Shown: positions 14,298 through 23,601, numbered from the stretch's first letter. The stretch is DNA of 64,000 nt from JASHPR01 sp963808705 (GCA_963808705.1 CAWEHB010000016.1:186001-250000), one strand, 5' to 3'. A program made the numbers and translations. The notes: generated from the sequence alone by a model not told the origin.

Positions 14298-16040
14298 CTA
14301 GTAGTTCGAGCGGGCGCCGAACATCTCCGCCAGCCGGTTCGCCAGCGCCAGGTCGCCCTCCATGGTCATCCGGCCGTCCAGGATCAGCGGGTAGAAGCTG
14401 CCCGCCGCGGTGAGCACCCGGATGAAGTCCGTCATCGGGAGCCGGATCGTGAGCGCCGGGTCGGCGCTGCCGCCCTGATGCACCCGGGCCTGCCCGTCGC
14501 GCACCTCGATGGCCCAGGGCCGCCGGGTTCCGTCGGCCAGCCCGAGATCGTAGACGACGGCGCCCTCGAACCCCGCGGCCTTGGCCGGGTCGAACTGGCG
14601 CGTCATCATCCCGATGACCGCGCGCTGGGCCTGGCTGCTGGCGAAGATCTGCTCCAGCCGGTTGTCCGACATCCGGCCGACGACCCGCCGCAGGCCCGCC
14701 TGGCCGTGGCCGCGCAGCGATTCCCGCGCCGTGTGGCGGGCCCGGCCGGCCAGGTCACGCAGGGGCGGGTGCGCCGATTTCCGCACCGTCACGACCTCCG
14801 CGTCCTCGCTCACGTGATAGGGGACGGGCAGGTCCCGCGGGCCCGCGCGCCGGGCCAGGGCCTTGTCCACCGCGGCCGCCAGCCGGTCCGCCTTGGCGAG
14901 CTCCTTCTCCTCCCGGCCGTCGGCAAAGCGGGGGAGGACCTCGCGGGCGAACAGCTCGATGCTCTCGCAGATGTGCTCGTGCCGGTTGTTCCCGGCCTGC
15001 AGGACGAACATCACCTGGTCCACCCCGGCCGCCTCGTAGCGGGCGATCAGCTCGGTGACCTGCGCCGGGGTGCCGATCGCGCCGCGCAGCGAGCCCATCC
15101 CCGCCTGCAGCAGCCGCACCGCGAGCGGCTGCGCGTCCGCGTACACGATCTCCCGCGCGAAGCCGTGCTCCGCGCGGTCGGTGCCGAAGCTCTGCCACAG
15201 GTTGCTGTCCCCGACCCGGTGCCTGCCGCCGCCGTAGAAGTGGCCCAGCGAGTAGGCGAAGAAGTGCGCGCCGTCGATGCCGCGGTCGATCGCGGTCTCC
15301 TCGTCCGGGTGCAGCATCATCGGCAGGACCACGGCGACGTTCGGGTTGACCGCGAAGCCCCGCGGCACGCACTCCTCCGAGGCGATCAGGTCGTAGTACT
15401 CGGCCACCCAGCGCGCGGCGTCCTCGGGCTCCACGAACGAGAACGACAGCGCGCCGATGCCGCTGCGCGCCGCGAGGTGAATGGTCTCCCGGCGGCTGCA
15501 GGCCACCCACAGCGGCGGGTGCGGCTTCTGCAGCGGCCGGGGCAGCACGTAGCGCGGCGGCATCGTGACGAAATCCCCGTCGTAGCCGGCGAACGGCTGC
15601 TCGGCGAACATCCGCGTCACCGCGTCCAGGGTCTCGGCCCACATCGCGCGCTTGGCCTCGCGGGGGACGCCGAACCCGCCGAGCTCGGCGGCGGAGCTCG
15701 CCTCCCCGGTGCCGAAGTCAACCCGCCCGTCGGACACCAGGTCCAGGGTGGCCACCCGCTCGGCGATCCGGGCCGGGTGATTGACGGCGGGCGGGGCCTG
15801 CACGATGCCGTGACCCAGCCGGATCCGCCTGGTCCGCTGGCTCGCGGCGGCCAGGAAGACCTCCGGCGCCGAGGAGTGGGAGTACTCCTCGAGGAAGTGA
15901 TGCTCGACCTCCCAGACGTAGTCGAGCCCGGAGGCATCGGCGAGCTCGATCTGCTCCAGCGCGTCGGACAGCAGCTTGTGCTCCGAGTCCGGCCCCCAGG
16001 GCCGGGGCAGCTGATGCTCGTAGAAGATGCCGAACCGCAT
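14298..16040 (-). CDS. LLM-class (luciferase-like) oxidoreductase fused to an SCP2 sterol-carrier domain
   Basis: Residues 1 to about 370 form a luciferase-like TIM barrel (MRFGIFYEHQLPRPW, then VEHHFLEEYSHSSAPEVFLAAAS), typical of F420- or FMN-dependent monooxygenases. After a linker with an Arg-rich helix, residues about 455-575 match an SCP2-type lipid-binding domain (DPALTIRLPMTDFIRVLTA, then DGRMTMEGDLALANRLAEMF). The 580-residue fusion suggests oxidation of a hydrophobic, domain-bound substrate; the substrate is unknown. AAGGAGG sits eight bases before the ATG. The neighbouring pseudo-GATase gene is convergent and ends four bases away. Confidence 0.85.
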   Translation of the reverse strand: MRFGIFYEHQLPRPWGPDSEHKLLSDALEQIELADASGLDYVWEVEHHFLEEYSHSSAPEVFLAAASQRTRRIRLGHGIVQAPPAVNHPARIAERVATLDLVSDGRVDFGTGEASSAAELGGFGVPREAKRAMWAETLDAVTRMFAEQPFAGYDGDFVTMPPRYVLPRPLQKPHPPLWVACSRRETIHLAARSGIGALSFSFVEPEDAARWVAEYYDLIASEECVPRGFAVNPNVAVVLPMMLHPDEETAIDRGIDGAHFFAYSLGHFYGGGRHRVGDSNLWQSFGTDRAEHGFAREIVYADAQPLAVRLLQAGMGSLRGAIGTPAQVTELIARYEAAGVDQVMFVLQAGNNRHEHICESIELFAREVLPRFADGREEKELAKADRLAAAVDKALARRAGPRDLPVPYHVSEDAEVVTVRKSAHPPLRDLAGRARHTARESLRGHGQAGLRRVVGRMSDNRLEQIFASSQAQRAVIGMMTRQFDPAKAAGFEGAVVYDLGLADGTRRPWAIEVRDGQARVHQGGSADPALTIRLPMTDFIRVLTAAGSFYPLILDGRMTMEGDLALANRLAEMFGARSNY

Positions 16041-16114
16041 GTGGTCCTCCTTGACCCGCGTGCCGCTGCCCGCGTGGCGAGTAGTCCGCTAGGGCGGCTA
16101 GTGCGTGCCCTGCC

Positions 16115-16990
16115 CTATATCGGCGGCGTGTATACCCAGTGGGTCTGCAGCCAGGTGATCGCGGCCGTCCAGGCCCCGGTCACCTCGAGCACCCCGACCA
16201 GCACCAGCATCCCGCCGCCGATGGCGGTGACCAGCCGCGCGTGCCGCCGGGCGAACCCGAACACGCGCATGCCGCGCTGGAACGCCAGCGCCACGATCAG
16301 GAACGGGATGCCGAGGCCGAGGCAGTAGATGAAGGCGAGGAACGCGCCGCGGGCCGCGGTGCCCGAGGTCTCGGCCAGGGTGAGCACCGCGGTGAGCGTC
16401 GGGCCGATGCAGGGGGACCAGCCGAGCCCGAACAGCACGCCGAGCAGCGGCGCGCCCGCCAGCCCGGCGCGGGGGCGCAGCGACGGCCGCAGGATCCGTC
16501 CCGTGAACATGAACCGGTCAAACACGCCGGCGAACAGCAGGCCGAGCATGATCGTCAGCACGCCGAGCACTTGCGTCAGGACCTGCTGATGCGACTTCAG
16601 CACCGTGCCGAGCCCGCCGAACGCCAGCCCGTACGAGGTGTAGAGCGCCGAGAACCCCAGCACGAACAGCGCGGTGCCGGCCACCACCCGGCTGCGGGGC
16701 GGCGCGGCCAGCACCCCCGCGGACGGCGCGTCGGCGCTGCCCGGCCCGGCGCCGGCGGGCTGGGCTCCGGCCGGCCGGGCGCCCACCGGCTGGGGACTGG
16801 CCAGCGGCGCGCTGGCCTGCTCGGCGTCGGTCTGCTGGGCGCCCACCCCGGACATGCCGGTCACGTACGAGAGGTAGCCGGGCACCAGCGGCAGGCAGCA
16901 CGGGGACAGGAACGTGACCGCTCCGGCCGCCGCCGCGACCGGCACGGCCAGCAGGAGCGGCCCCGAGCTCACCAGGCTGCCGATGCTCAC
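16115..16990 (-). CDS. ccdA: cytochrome c biogenesis protein CcdA / DsbD-like membrane protein
   Basis: This 291-residue polytopic membrane protein transfers reducing equivalents across the membrane for haem-lyase or thiol chemistry. The hallmark FLSPCCLPLVPGYLSY carries the first reactive Cys, and GLGWSPCIGPTL carries the second, in the two homologous halves. Six or so hydrophobic segments are apparent. An Ala/Pro/Gly-rich insertion (about residues 45-95) separates helices 1 and 2. The start is GTG 16990, directly behind TAGGAGGATC; a longer frame upstream is rejected on that basis. Confidence 0.9.
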   Translation of the reverse strand: MSIGSLVSSGPLLLAVPVAAAAGAVTFLSPCCLPLVPGYLSYVTGMSGVGAQQTDAEQASAPLASPQPVGARPAGAQPAGAGPGSADAPSAGVLAAPPRSRVVAGTALFVLGFSALYTSYGLAFGGLGTVLKSHQQVLTQVLGVLTIMLGLLFAGVFDRFMFTGRILRPSLRPRAGLAGAPLLGVLFGLGWSPCIGPTLTAVLTLAETSGTAARGAFLAFIYCLGLGIPFLIVALAFQRGMRVFGFARRHARLVTAIGGGMLVLVGVLEVTGAWTAAITWLQTHWVYTPPI

Positions 16991-17210
16991 GATCCTCCTA
17001 GCGCCGCGCACCGCCGCGCGCATCGCGCGCCCGATGCGCCCCAACCTACCGCGCGGAAGGAAACAGCCCGGCCCGCGGGCCGGAACGCGGGCGCCGCCGC
17101 CGGGATCCCGGGCCTGCCCGGCGGTTGTGCCCGGGGCCCACCGGCACGTCCCCGCATTTGGGGCCGCCGGGCATTGACGCGCGAGGCCGCCCCGCACCAC
17201 GATGATCGCT

Positions 17211-18323
17211 ATGCGTAGCACACCGCCGTTCCGCGCCGACCATGTCGGCAGCCTGCTCCGTCCCCCGCAGCTCCTCGCGGCGCGTGACGATTTTGCCGCC
17301 GGCCGCATCGACGCGGCGCAGCTGAAGGCCGTTGAGGACGAGGCGATCTCCGAGGCGGTCGCCATGCAGGAGGAGACCGGCCTGCAGTCCGCCACCGACG
17401 GGGAGTTCCGCCGCGCGACCTGGCACATGGACTTCATCTACCAGCTGGGCGGCATCAGCAAGGCGCCCGGTCACCTGGCCGTGAAGTTCCGCAACCCGTC
17501 GGGCACCATCGAGTGGACCCCGGCCGCGATCCACGTGGGGAGCAAGCTCCGGCTGGACCACACGATCTTCTCCGGCGACTTCCGCTACGTGCAGTCCGCG
17601 GTCAAGACGGCCACGCCCAAGCTCACGATCCCGTCGCCGAACATGGTCCACTACCGCGGCGGCCCGGCGGCGGTCGACCCCGCCGTCTACCCGGACATGG
17701 AGGGCTTCTGGACCGACCTGGCCGCGGCCTACGCCGAGGAGGTCCGGCGGCTCGCCGGCCTCGGCTGCACGTACCTGCAGCTCGACGACACCAGCCTGGC
17801 CTACCTCAATGACCCCGCGCAGCGCGCCGAGATCGCCGGCCGGGGCGAGGACGCGGATCACATGCACCTGCGCTACATCAAGCAGGTCAACGCCGCGATC
17901 GCCGGGCGGCCGGAGGGCATGGCCGTGACCACGCACCTGTGCCGGGGGAACTTCCGGTCGTCGTGGGCCGCCGAGGGCGGCTACGACTTCGTGGCCGAGG
18001 CGCTGTTCGGCGAGCTGGCCGTGGACGGGTTCTTCCTGGAGTACGACGACGAGCGCTCGGGGACCTTCGAGCCGCTCCGCTTCGTGCCCAAGGGCAAGAT
18101 GGTGGTCCTCGGCCTGGTCACCACCAAGCGTGGCGAGCTGGAGAGCAAGGACGTGCTCAAGCGGCGGATCGACGAGGCGGCCAAGTACGTGCCGCTGGAC
18201 CAGCTGTGCCTGTCGCCGCAGTGTGGCTTCTCGTCGACGGTCGAGGGCAACGTGCTGACCGTCGACGAGCAGGCCGCCAAGCTGCGCCTGATCGTGGAGA
18301 CCGCGGCCGAGGTCTGGGGCTGA
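17211..18323 (+). CDS. cobalamin-independent methionine synthase II family (MetE C-terminal-like)
   Basis: This 370-residue protein corresponds to the catalytic C-terminal barrel of MetE as found in stand-alone YxjG/YxjH-type proteins. It contains DHVGSLLRP at the N-terminus, YLQLDDTSLAYL, the zinc-ligand region THLCRGN and the second Cys site LSPQCGFSST. It probably transfers a methyl group to homocysteine or a related thiol. The N-terminal MetE domain is absent, as is normal for this subfamily. ATG 17202 is also in frame, nine bases upstream. It is divergent from ccdA. Confidence 0.85.
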   Translation: MRSTPPFRADHVGSLLRPPQLLAARDDFAAGRIDAAQLKAVEDEAISEAVAMQEETGLQSATDGEFRRATWHMDFIYQLGGISKAPGHLAVKFRNPSGTIEWTPAAIHVGSKLRLDHTIFSGDFRYVQSAVKTATPKLTIPSPNMVHYRGGPAAVDPAVYPDMEGFWTDLAAAYAEEVRRLAGLGCTYLQLDDTSLAYLNDPAQRAEIAGRGEDADHMHLRYIKQVNAAIAGRPEGMAVTTHLCRGNFRSSWAAEGGYDFVAEALFGELAVDGFFLEYDDERSGTFEPLRFVPKGKMVVLGLVTTKRGELESKDVLKRRIDEAAKYVPLDQLCLSPQCGFSSTVEGNVLTVDEQAAKLRLIVETAAEVWG

Positions 18324-18690
18324 CCGCCCAGGCCGCGCGGCCGCCGGTATTTCGGTTGCGGCCGCTGATAGCGTGAGGGCGTGACAGCTGAACTGCAGAT
18401 CAGCGCGGGCCTCCGGCGTCAACGAGCCGGGCTGTTCCAGGCCGGGCCGGGGGTCGCGCTCTTCACATCGCGCCACCGTGGGGTGGCCGATGAATGATCT
18501 GCGATAGCGCCTGCCGCTTTCCCGGCACGGTCGATCCGCCGTCGCATCCCGGCGTGGCCAGCTTTCCTTAACGCCCCGCGACGTGGCTGACCAGGTCTCC
18601 ATCGGCGCCGTCTGACCGGCGCGCCACCCCCGGTATCCGCCGCGCTCTCGCGCGGCCCCAGTCCAGACGGCCCGCACCGGGGAGACCGAG
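18324..18690. other. intergenic stretch, no convincing gene
   Basis: I see no supported gene in these 367 bases. A 38-codon frame beginning GTG at about 18381 (MTAELQISAGLRRQRAGL) stops near 18497; it could be a remnant or chance frame and has no recognisable family. The last bases (GGGGAG) form the ribosome site of the MFS gene. Confidence 0.4.
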
Positions 18691-20013
18691 ATGATCACGA
18701 ACGACCGCGAAGACCAGGACGGCGCCGGCCCGGCCCGGCGCCGCGGCGGGCTGCGCGACCTGGTGGCAGACGTCACGCCGCTGCGCACCTCGCGCGATTT
18801 CCGGCTGGTGTTCGCCAGCCGGACGGTCACCCTGTTCGGCAGCCAGGCCACCGAGGTCGCGCTGCTCGTGCAGGCCAGGCAGCTCACCGGGTCGGCCGTG
18901 GCGGTGGGCCTGCTCGGCGCGGTCGAGCTGGTGCCGCTGGTGGTGTTCGGCCTATACGGCGGGGCGCTCGCCGACCGGCTGGACCGCAGGCGGCTGATCC
19001 GGTGGTGCGAGGCCGGCCTGGGCTGCTGCGCGGCACTGCTGGTGCTCAACGCGTCGCTGCCGCGGCCGAGGGCGTGGCCGCTGTACCTCATCGCCGCCGT
19101 AATGATGGCGCTGGCGGCACTGCAGCGGCCGTCGCTGGAGGCGTCGGTGCCCCGGGTCGTGCCCCGCGACCAGCTGACCGCGGCGGCGGCGCTGCTGTCG
19201 CTGTCTTCGAACGCGAGCCTGATCGTCGGCACCACGCTCGGCGGGCTGCTGGCCGCCTGGCCCGGCGCGCAGGCCGTGTACGTCCTGGACGCGGTGAGCT
19301 TCGCCGTCTCGCTCGGGTTCCTGGGCTGGCTCGGCCCGCTGCCCGCGGCCACGGGCGACGCGCCCGGCCAGGACCGCGGGGGCGGCCTGAGCCGGGCGCT
19401 GTCCGGCCTGCGGTACGCCCGCGGGCGGCCGGAGCTCATCGGCTCGTACCTGGCCGACCTGGCCGCGATGACCTTCGCCTACCCGAACGCGCTGTTTCCA
19501 TTCCTGGCGGCCGAGCTGCACGCGCCGTGGGCGGTGGGGCTGATGTTCGCGGCCCCGTCGGCCGGCGCGCTGGCCGCGTCGGCGACCAGCGGGTGGACCG
19601 GCCGGGTGCACCGCCACGGCCGGGCGATCGCCCTGGCCGCGGCGGCCTGGGGACTGGCGATCACCGGGTTCGGCCTGGCCCCGGACATCGGCGCGGCGCT
19701 GGGCCTGCTCATCGTGGCCGGCGCGGCCGACATGCTGAGCGGCATCTTCCGGGGCACGCTGTGGAATCAGACCATTCCGGACTCGCTGCGGGGCCGGCTG
19801 GCCGGGGTGGAACTGCTCAGCTACGGCCTGGGCCCGTCGGCCGGGCAGATCCGGGCCGGGGCGGTGGCGAGCGTCACCACGCCGCGGTTCTCGCTCTGGT
19901 CGGGCGGGCTGCTGTGCGCGGGCGGGGTCGCCGTGGTCTGCGCGGTGCTGCCCGGCTTCGTGCGCTACAGCGCGCGCAGCGCGTCCTCGACCGCGCGGTG
20001 GAAGGTCGGATAG
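18691..20013 (+). CDS. MFS transporter, EntS-like exporter
   Basis: This is a 440-residue major facilitator protein with about 12 hydrophobic segments after a hydrophilic N-terminus. DFRLVFASRTVTLFGSQ and the loop YGGALADRLDRRRLI are typical of the EntS/antibiotic-efflux branch of MFS proteins, which export siderophores or drugs. The substrate is not deducible. GGGGAGACC precedes the ATG. Its last 49 bases overlap the convergent oxidoreductase gene, so the two C-termini are encoded on opposite strands of the same DNA. Confidence 0.85.
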   Translation: MITNDREDQDGAGPARRRGGLRDLVADVTPLRTSRDFRLVFASRTVTLFGSQATEVALLVQARQLTGSAVAVGLLGAVELVPLVVFGLYGGALADRLDRRRLIRWCEAGLGCCAALLVLNASLPRPRAWPLYLIAAVMMALAALQRPSLEASVPRVVPRDQLTAAAALLSLSSNASLIVGTTLGGLLAAWPGAQAVYVLDAVSFAVSLGFLGWLGPLPAATGDAPGQDRGGGLSRALSGLRYARGRPELIGSYLADLAAMTFAYPNALFPFLAAELHAPWAVGLMFAAPSAGALAASATSGWTGRVHRHGRAIALAAAAWGLAITGFGLAPDIGAALGLLIVAGAADMLSGIFRGTLWNQTIPDSLRGRLAGVELLSYGLGPSAGQIRAGAVASVTTPRFSLWSGGLLCAGGVAVVCAVLPGFVRYSARSASSTARWKVG

Positions 20014-21338
20014 GCGTAGATCATCTCCCGGAGGCGCCGCGTCGGCACCCGGGCGTGCACGGCGAGCGCCAGCATGCTGAGCACCTCGCCGCCCCACGGC
20101 CCGGCCGACGTGGCCCCGGCCAGGACGCCGCGCCCGGAGTCCTCGACCAGCTTGATGAAGCCGTCGTTGCCCGCCTTGTGGATCCAGCCGCGGGCGGAGG
20201 CCGGGACCTGGGCCAGGCCGGTCCTGACTTCCAGCCCCCGGTCCCGGGCCTGCGCCTCGGTCAGGCCGACCGCGCCGATCTCCGGGTCGGTGAAGGTGAC
20301 CCGCGGCACCGCGTGGTGCTCGGCGGGATGGTGCTCCCGGCCGAGGATGTCGGCCACCACGATGTCCGCGTGGTACACGGACAGGTGCGTGAAGTTGCCC
20401 TGGCCGACCACGTCGCCGATCGCCCAGACCCCGGGCGCGGCGCGCATGTGGTCGTCGACCGGCACCGCGGGCTGGGATTCGTCGATCCCGACGCGGCCGG
20501 TGCCGACCGCGGCCAGGCTGGCGCGCCGGCCGACGGCGACCAGCAGCCTGGACCCGCTCACCTCGGTGCCGTCGCCCAGCGTCACGGTGAATCCGGCACG
20601 GTCGCCCGGGCTGGCGTCGTACGCCACCCGCTCCGCTTTCGCGCCCGTCCGCACCTCGATGCCCTCGCGCCCGAACACCTCGGCGAGCAGCGCCCCGGCC
20701 TCCGGCTCCTCGGCGGGGAGCAGCCGCCCGGAGGCCTCGACCACCGTGACCGCGGCGCCGAAGCGGGAGTAGGCCTGGGCCAGCTCCGACCCGATCGCGC
20801 CGCCGCCGAGCACGATCAGCGACTCCGGTACCTGCTCGGCCTCGATGGCCTCGTGGTTGGTCCAGTACGGCGTGCCAGCCAGGCCCGGGACCGGCGGTAT
20901 CACGGGCGCGGTGCCGGTGTCGATCACGATCCCGCGCCGGGCCCGCAGCACGTCGTCACCGACCGCGACCCGGCCCGGCCCGGCGATCGTGCCGTGCCCG
21001 CGGAACAGCAGGCCGCCCTTACCGGTGAACCGGTCGGCGGCCGCCCGGTCGTCCCAGTCGTCGGTGGCCTCGGCCCTGATCCGGCCCGCCACCGGGGCCC
21101 AGTCCGGCCGCACGGCGGAGGCGCCGGACATGCCGGGGATCCGGCGGCCCTCGGCCAGCAGGTTCGCCGACCGGATCATCATCTTGGAGGGCACGCAGCC
21201 CCAGTACGGGCACTCGCCGCCGACCAGCCGGGCCTCCGCCCCGGCCACCAGCAGGCCCGCCTCGGCGAGCAGGCCCGCGGCGTGCTCACCCCCCGGGCCC
21301 ATGCCGATGACGACGACGTCCACCTCATGCTCGGTCAC
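19965..21338 (-). CDS. FAD/NAD(P)-dependent disulfide oxidoreductase (mercuric reductase / LPD-like)
   Basis: This 457-residue protein has the family architecture FAD domain, NAD(P) domain, dimerisation domain. The N-terminal dinucleotide motif is VVVIGMGPGGEHAA, the redox-active pair is in GGECPYWGCVPSK, the NAD(P) motif is VLGGGAIGSELAQ and the second FAD site is GVWAIGDVVG. The typical C-terminal His-Glu pair of lipoamide dehydrogenases is not obvious; the end reads YAYPTFHRAVEDALRAL, as in mercuric-reductase-like NAD(P)H oxidoreductases of unknown substrate. It overlaps the MFS gene by 49 bases at the C-terminus. Confidence 0.88.
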   Translation of the reverse strand: MTEHEVDVVVIGMGPGGEHAAGLLAEAGLLVAGAEARLVGGECPYWGCVPSKMMIRSANLLAEGRRIPGMSGASAVRPDWAPVAGRIRAEATDDWDDRAAADRFTGKGGLLFRGHGTIAGPGRVAVGDDVLRARRGIVIDTGTAPVIPPVPGLAGTPYWTNHEAIEAEQVPESLIVLGGGAIGSELAQAYSRFGAAVTVVEASGRLLPAEEPEAGALLAEVFGREGIEVRTGAKAERVAYDASPGDRAGFTVTLGDGTEVSGSRLLVAVGRRASLAAVGTGRVGIDESQPAVPVDDHMRAAPGVWAIGDVVGQGNFTHLSVYHADIVVADILGREHHPAEHHAVPRVTFTDPEIGAVGLTEAQARDRGLEVRTGLAQVPASARGWIHKAGNDGFIKLVEDSGRGVLAGATSAGPWGGEVLSMLALAVHARVPTRRLREMIYAYPTFHRAVEDALRAL

Positions 21339-21422
21339 CAGGCCAATCCAAGCGCGGATCGGCCGCCCCCGCGAGCGACACGCTGGCAGGCAGCCGCCGG
21401 GCGTCCGCCCGGCGAACCCCGG

Positions 21423-21842
21423 TTACGCCGGCCGGCCCGGCCCGTCCGGGGCCGGCCCGCGGCGCAGCGTGCGGACCGAGACCGCGTCCAGCCGGAGCGA
21501 GCGGGCCAGCCCGGAGAGCACGGCCTCGCCGTCGATCGTGCCGCAGCTGAACAGGTCGATCGCGATCAGGTTCTCTTCCGGCCAGGTGTGGATGCTCAGG
21601 TGCGACTCGGCCAGGATGAGCACCAGCGTGATCGCGCCGTTAGGGAAGATCACGTGGCTGGTGTCCAGCACGTGCCCGTGGCCGGCCGCGACCGCGGCGG
21701 CCGCCAGCGAGGTCAGCTCGGCGACGTCGGTCACCGGCGAGGACCGGGTGAGCCTCGCGTCGACCGCGCGCAGGAGCTTCGGCGGGAGCGTCTGGCGCGC
21801 GTGCGGGCGCGCGGACCTGCTCGCCGCATCCATGCCGGGCAT
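21423..21842 (-). CDS. speD: S-adenosylmethionine decarboxylase proenzyme
   Basis: SpeD makes decarboxylated SAM, the aminopropyl donor for polyamine synthesis. The 139-residue protein is of the small bacterial/archaeal type; self-cleavage is expected between Glu79 and Ser80 in AESHLSIHTWPE to create the pyruvoyl cofactor, and DLFSCG carries the conserved catalytic Cys. The start is ATG 21842 (MPGMDAA); TATCCT at 21856-21851 (minus strand) ends eight bases upstream and no Shine-Dalgarno sequence is present, suggesting a leaderless mRNA. It diverges from bpsA, which would use its product. Confidence 0.92.
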   Translation of the reverse strand: MPGMDAASRSARPHARQTLPPKLLRAVDARLTRSSPVTDVAELTSLAAAAVAAGHGHVLDTSHVIFPNGAITLVLILAESHLSIHTWPEENLIAIDLFSCGTIDGEAVLSGLARSLRLDAVSVRTLRRGPAPDGPGRPA

Positions 21843-21931
21843 GATGTGGGAGGATACCGTACACTCCGGCTGACCCCGCTGATCAGCCGGATCAGCCCAC
21901 CAGCCCGAGCACGGTCGCGGACGCAACGCAC

Positions 21932-23092
21932 ATGGACATGGACGCAGTGATCGCCGACGTGGCGCTGGCCGTGGGGCTGGCCGAGGGACGGTCCGGGGTG
22001 AGCGACGTGCTGCGGGCCATCGCCCGCAGCGAGCCGGTCGCCGTCCGCGACGTGAGCCGCATGGCCGAGCTGCCGGTTCCGATCGTCGCGGCGGTCTGCA
22101 ACGAGCTGCGGCGGCACGGCGTGGTCGACCGGGCCCGGCCGGTGCGGCTCACCCCGGCCGGCCGGGACCTGCTCGCCGGACAGCACGCCGGCCTGAGCGC
22201 GGCGTGCCCGGGCTGCGGCGGCACCGGGCTCGCCGTCCCCGACCCGCTGGCCGGGCTGGCCGCGCGGCTGGACCGCGCGGCGGCCGGGGCGCCCGGGGCC
22301 AAGCCCGAGCTGGACCAGACGCACTGCACGGTCGCCACGAAGATCCGGCGGGTGCTGCGGATGCACGAGGCCGGGGCGCTGACCGGCCGGCGGATCCTGC
22401 TGCTCGGCGACGATGACCTGATCTCGGTGGCCATCGCGGCCTTCGCCGGGACCGGCGGGCTCGGGGCGGGCGTGGAGCGGCTGACCGTGATCGACTCCGA
22501 TCCCGACGTGCTGGCCTGGGCCGGCGGGCAGATCTCGGGCACCGGAGTGAACGCGGAGCTGGTCGAGCACGACCTGCGCCGCCCGCTGCCCGGGCGCCTG
22601 GCCGGCGCGTTCGACGTGGCCTGCACCGACCCGCCGTACACGGTCGCCGGGGCCGAGCTGTTCCTGTCCCGCGCGGTCACCGCGCTGGCGCCCGAGCCGG
22701 GCCGGCACGTCTTCTTCTCGTTCGGGGCGCGCAGGCCGGACGAAACCCTGCGCGCCCAGGAGCTGATCTGCGCCATGGGGCTGACCGTCCGAGGCCTGTG
22801 GCCCGGCTTCAACGAGTACCTGGGCGCGGGCGTCCTGGCCGGCGTGAGCCACCTGTACCACCTGCGCAGCACCGCCGCGGCCCGGCCGCTGATCGCCGGC
22901 GACTTCTCCGGGCCGCTGTACACCGCGCAGACCCGGGCGGCCGCCACCCGGCCCTACCGGTGCGTCGGTTGCCGGGCGGTGCACCAGGTCGGACCGGGCA
23001 GTCGGTGGCCGCGCATCGCCGACCTGCAGGCGGCCCGCTGCCCGGAGTGCGGCGGCGAGGTGTTCCGGCCGATGCCCCTGCAGGCGCGATGA
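21932..23092 (+). CDS. bpsA: N4-bis(aminopropyl)spermidine synthase family protein (branched polyamine synthase)
   Basis: BpsA transfers aminopropyl groups from decarboxylated SAM to the internal nitrogen of spermidine, making branched polyamines known mainly from thermophiles and hyperthermophilic archaea. The 386-residue protein has an N-terminal winged-helix-like domain, a Cys pair CPGC, a Rossmann methyltransferase-like core with the family GDDD motif at 159-162 and DPPY at 233-236, and a C-terminal zinc-ribbon-like extension with CVGC and CPEC pairs. The zinc-ribbon tail appears additional to archaeal BpsA, so the substrate might differ. It heads an operon: its stop overlaps the next start (ATGA). 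Confidence 0.88.
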   Translation: MDMDAVIADVALAVGLAEGRSGVSDVLRAIARSEPVAVRDVSRMAELPVPIVAAVCNELRRHGVVDRARPVRLTPAGRDLLAGQHAGLSAACPGCGGTGLAVPDPLAGLAARLDRAAAGAPGAKPELDQTHCTVATKIRRVLRMHEAGALTGRRILLLGDDDLISVAIAAFAGTGGLGAGVERLTVIDSDPDVLAWAGGQISGTGVNAELVEHDLRRPLPGRLAGAFDVACTDPPYTVAGAELFLSRAVTALAPEPGRHVFFSFGARRPDETLRAQELICAMGLTVRGLWPGFNEYLGAGVLAGVSHLYHLRSTAAARPLIAGDFSGPLYTAQTRAAATRPYRCVGCRAVHQVGPGSRWPRIADLQAARCPECGGEVFRPMPLQAR

Positions 23093-23601
23093 CCGCGTCG
23101 CCCGCGGCCGCCAGCCCGCCCGGCTACCTGATCCGGCCGGCCGGCGAGGACGATCTTGACGCGATCGCCGGGTTCGAGGTGGAGATCGCGAAGGTGTCGT
23201 TCGGCGACGAGGCCATCACCGACGCCGGGCTGCACCGCCGGAGGGCCGCCGGCGCGCTGGGCAAGCCGGGGGAGGTCACGCTGGTCGCCGTGGCGGAGGC
23301 CGCGCCGGGCCGGCCGGTGGGCTGGGCCTGGCTGTCGGCGCGGACGAACTCGCTGACCGGGGTCCGGTACGGGAACTTCAGGTCGCTGGCCGTCGCCGAC
23401 ATCCCGGACCGCAGCCAGGTCGGCGAGCTGCTGCTGGCGGCGGTCCTGCGGGCCGCCGACGAGGCGGGGATGGGCCAGCTCACCGGCAAGGTGCACGCCA
23501 GGAACCTCGGCATGCGAGCGCTGTACCGGAAGTTCGGCTTCGAGGCGACGCACATCACGATGGAGCGGCAGGCTCCCGGGACAGGATACGGGCCGCGATG
23601 A
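23089..23601 (+). CDS. GNAT family N-acetyltransferase
   Basis: This 170-residue GNAT protein begins YLIRPAGEDDLDAIAGFE and has the acetyl-CoA binding region (RSQVGELLLAAVLRAADEAG) and the C-terminal NLGMRALYRKFGFEATH, typical of family motif B. The canonical Q/RxxGxG/A loop is present only in a weak form. It starts at ATG 23089 inside the bpsA stop, a four-base overlap, and ends with another ATGA overlap into the FkbH-like gene. Polyamine acetylation is the obvious guess from context, but no substrate evidence is in the sequence. Confidence 0.85.
   Translation: MTASPAAASPPGYLIRPAGEDDLDAIAGFEVEIAKVSFGDEAITDAGLHRRRAAGALGKPGEVTLVAVAEAAPGRPVGWAWLSARTNSLTGVRYGNFRSLAVADIPDRSQVGELLLAAVLRAADEAGMGQLTGKVHARNLGMRALYRKFGFEATHITMERQAPGTGYGPR

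Noticed and set aside
16991..17437. N-terminal extension of the ccdA frame
   Set aside because: The strong TAGGAGG site before GTG 16990 and the family N-terminus argue for the shorter protein; the extension overlaps the divergent MetE-like gene.
18381..18497. Short frame MTAELQISAGLRRQRAGL in the gap before the MFS gene
   Set aside because: No ribosome site and no family match that I can recognise; left as a note in the gap entry.
19002..21950. A nearly 1000-codon open frame on the plus strand across the MFS and oxidoreductase genes
   Set aside because: It is a composite shadow covering two real genes on both strands and the intergenic gap, with no protein family signal.
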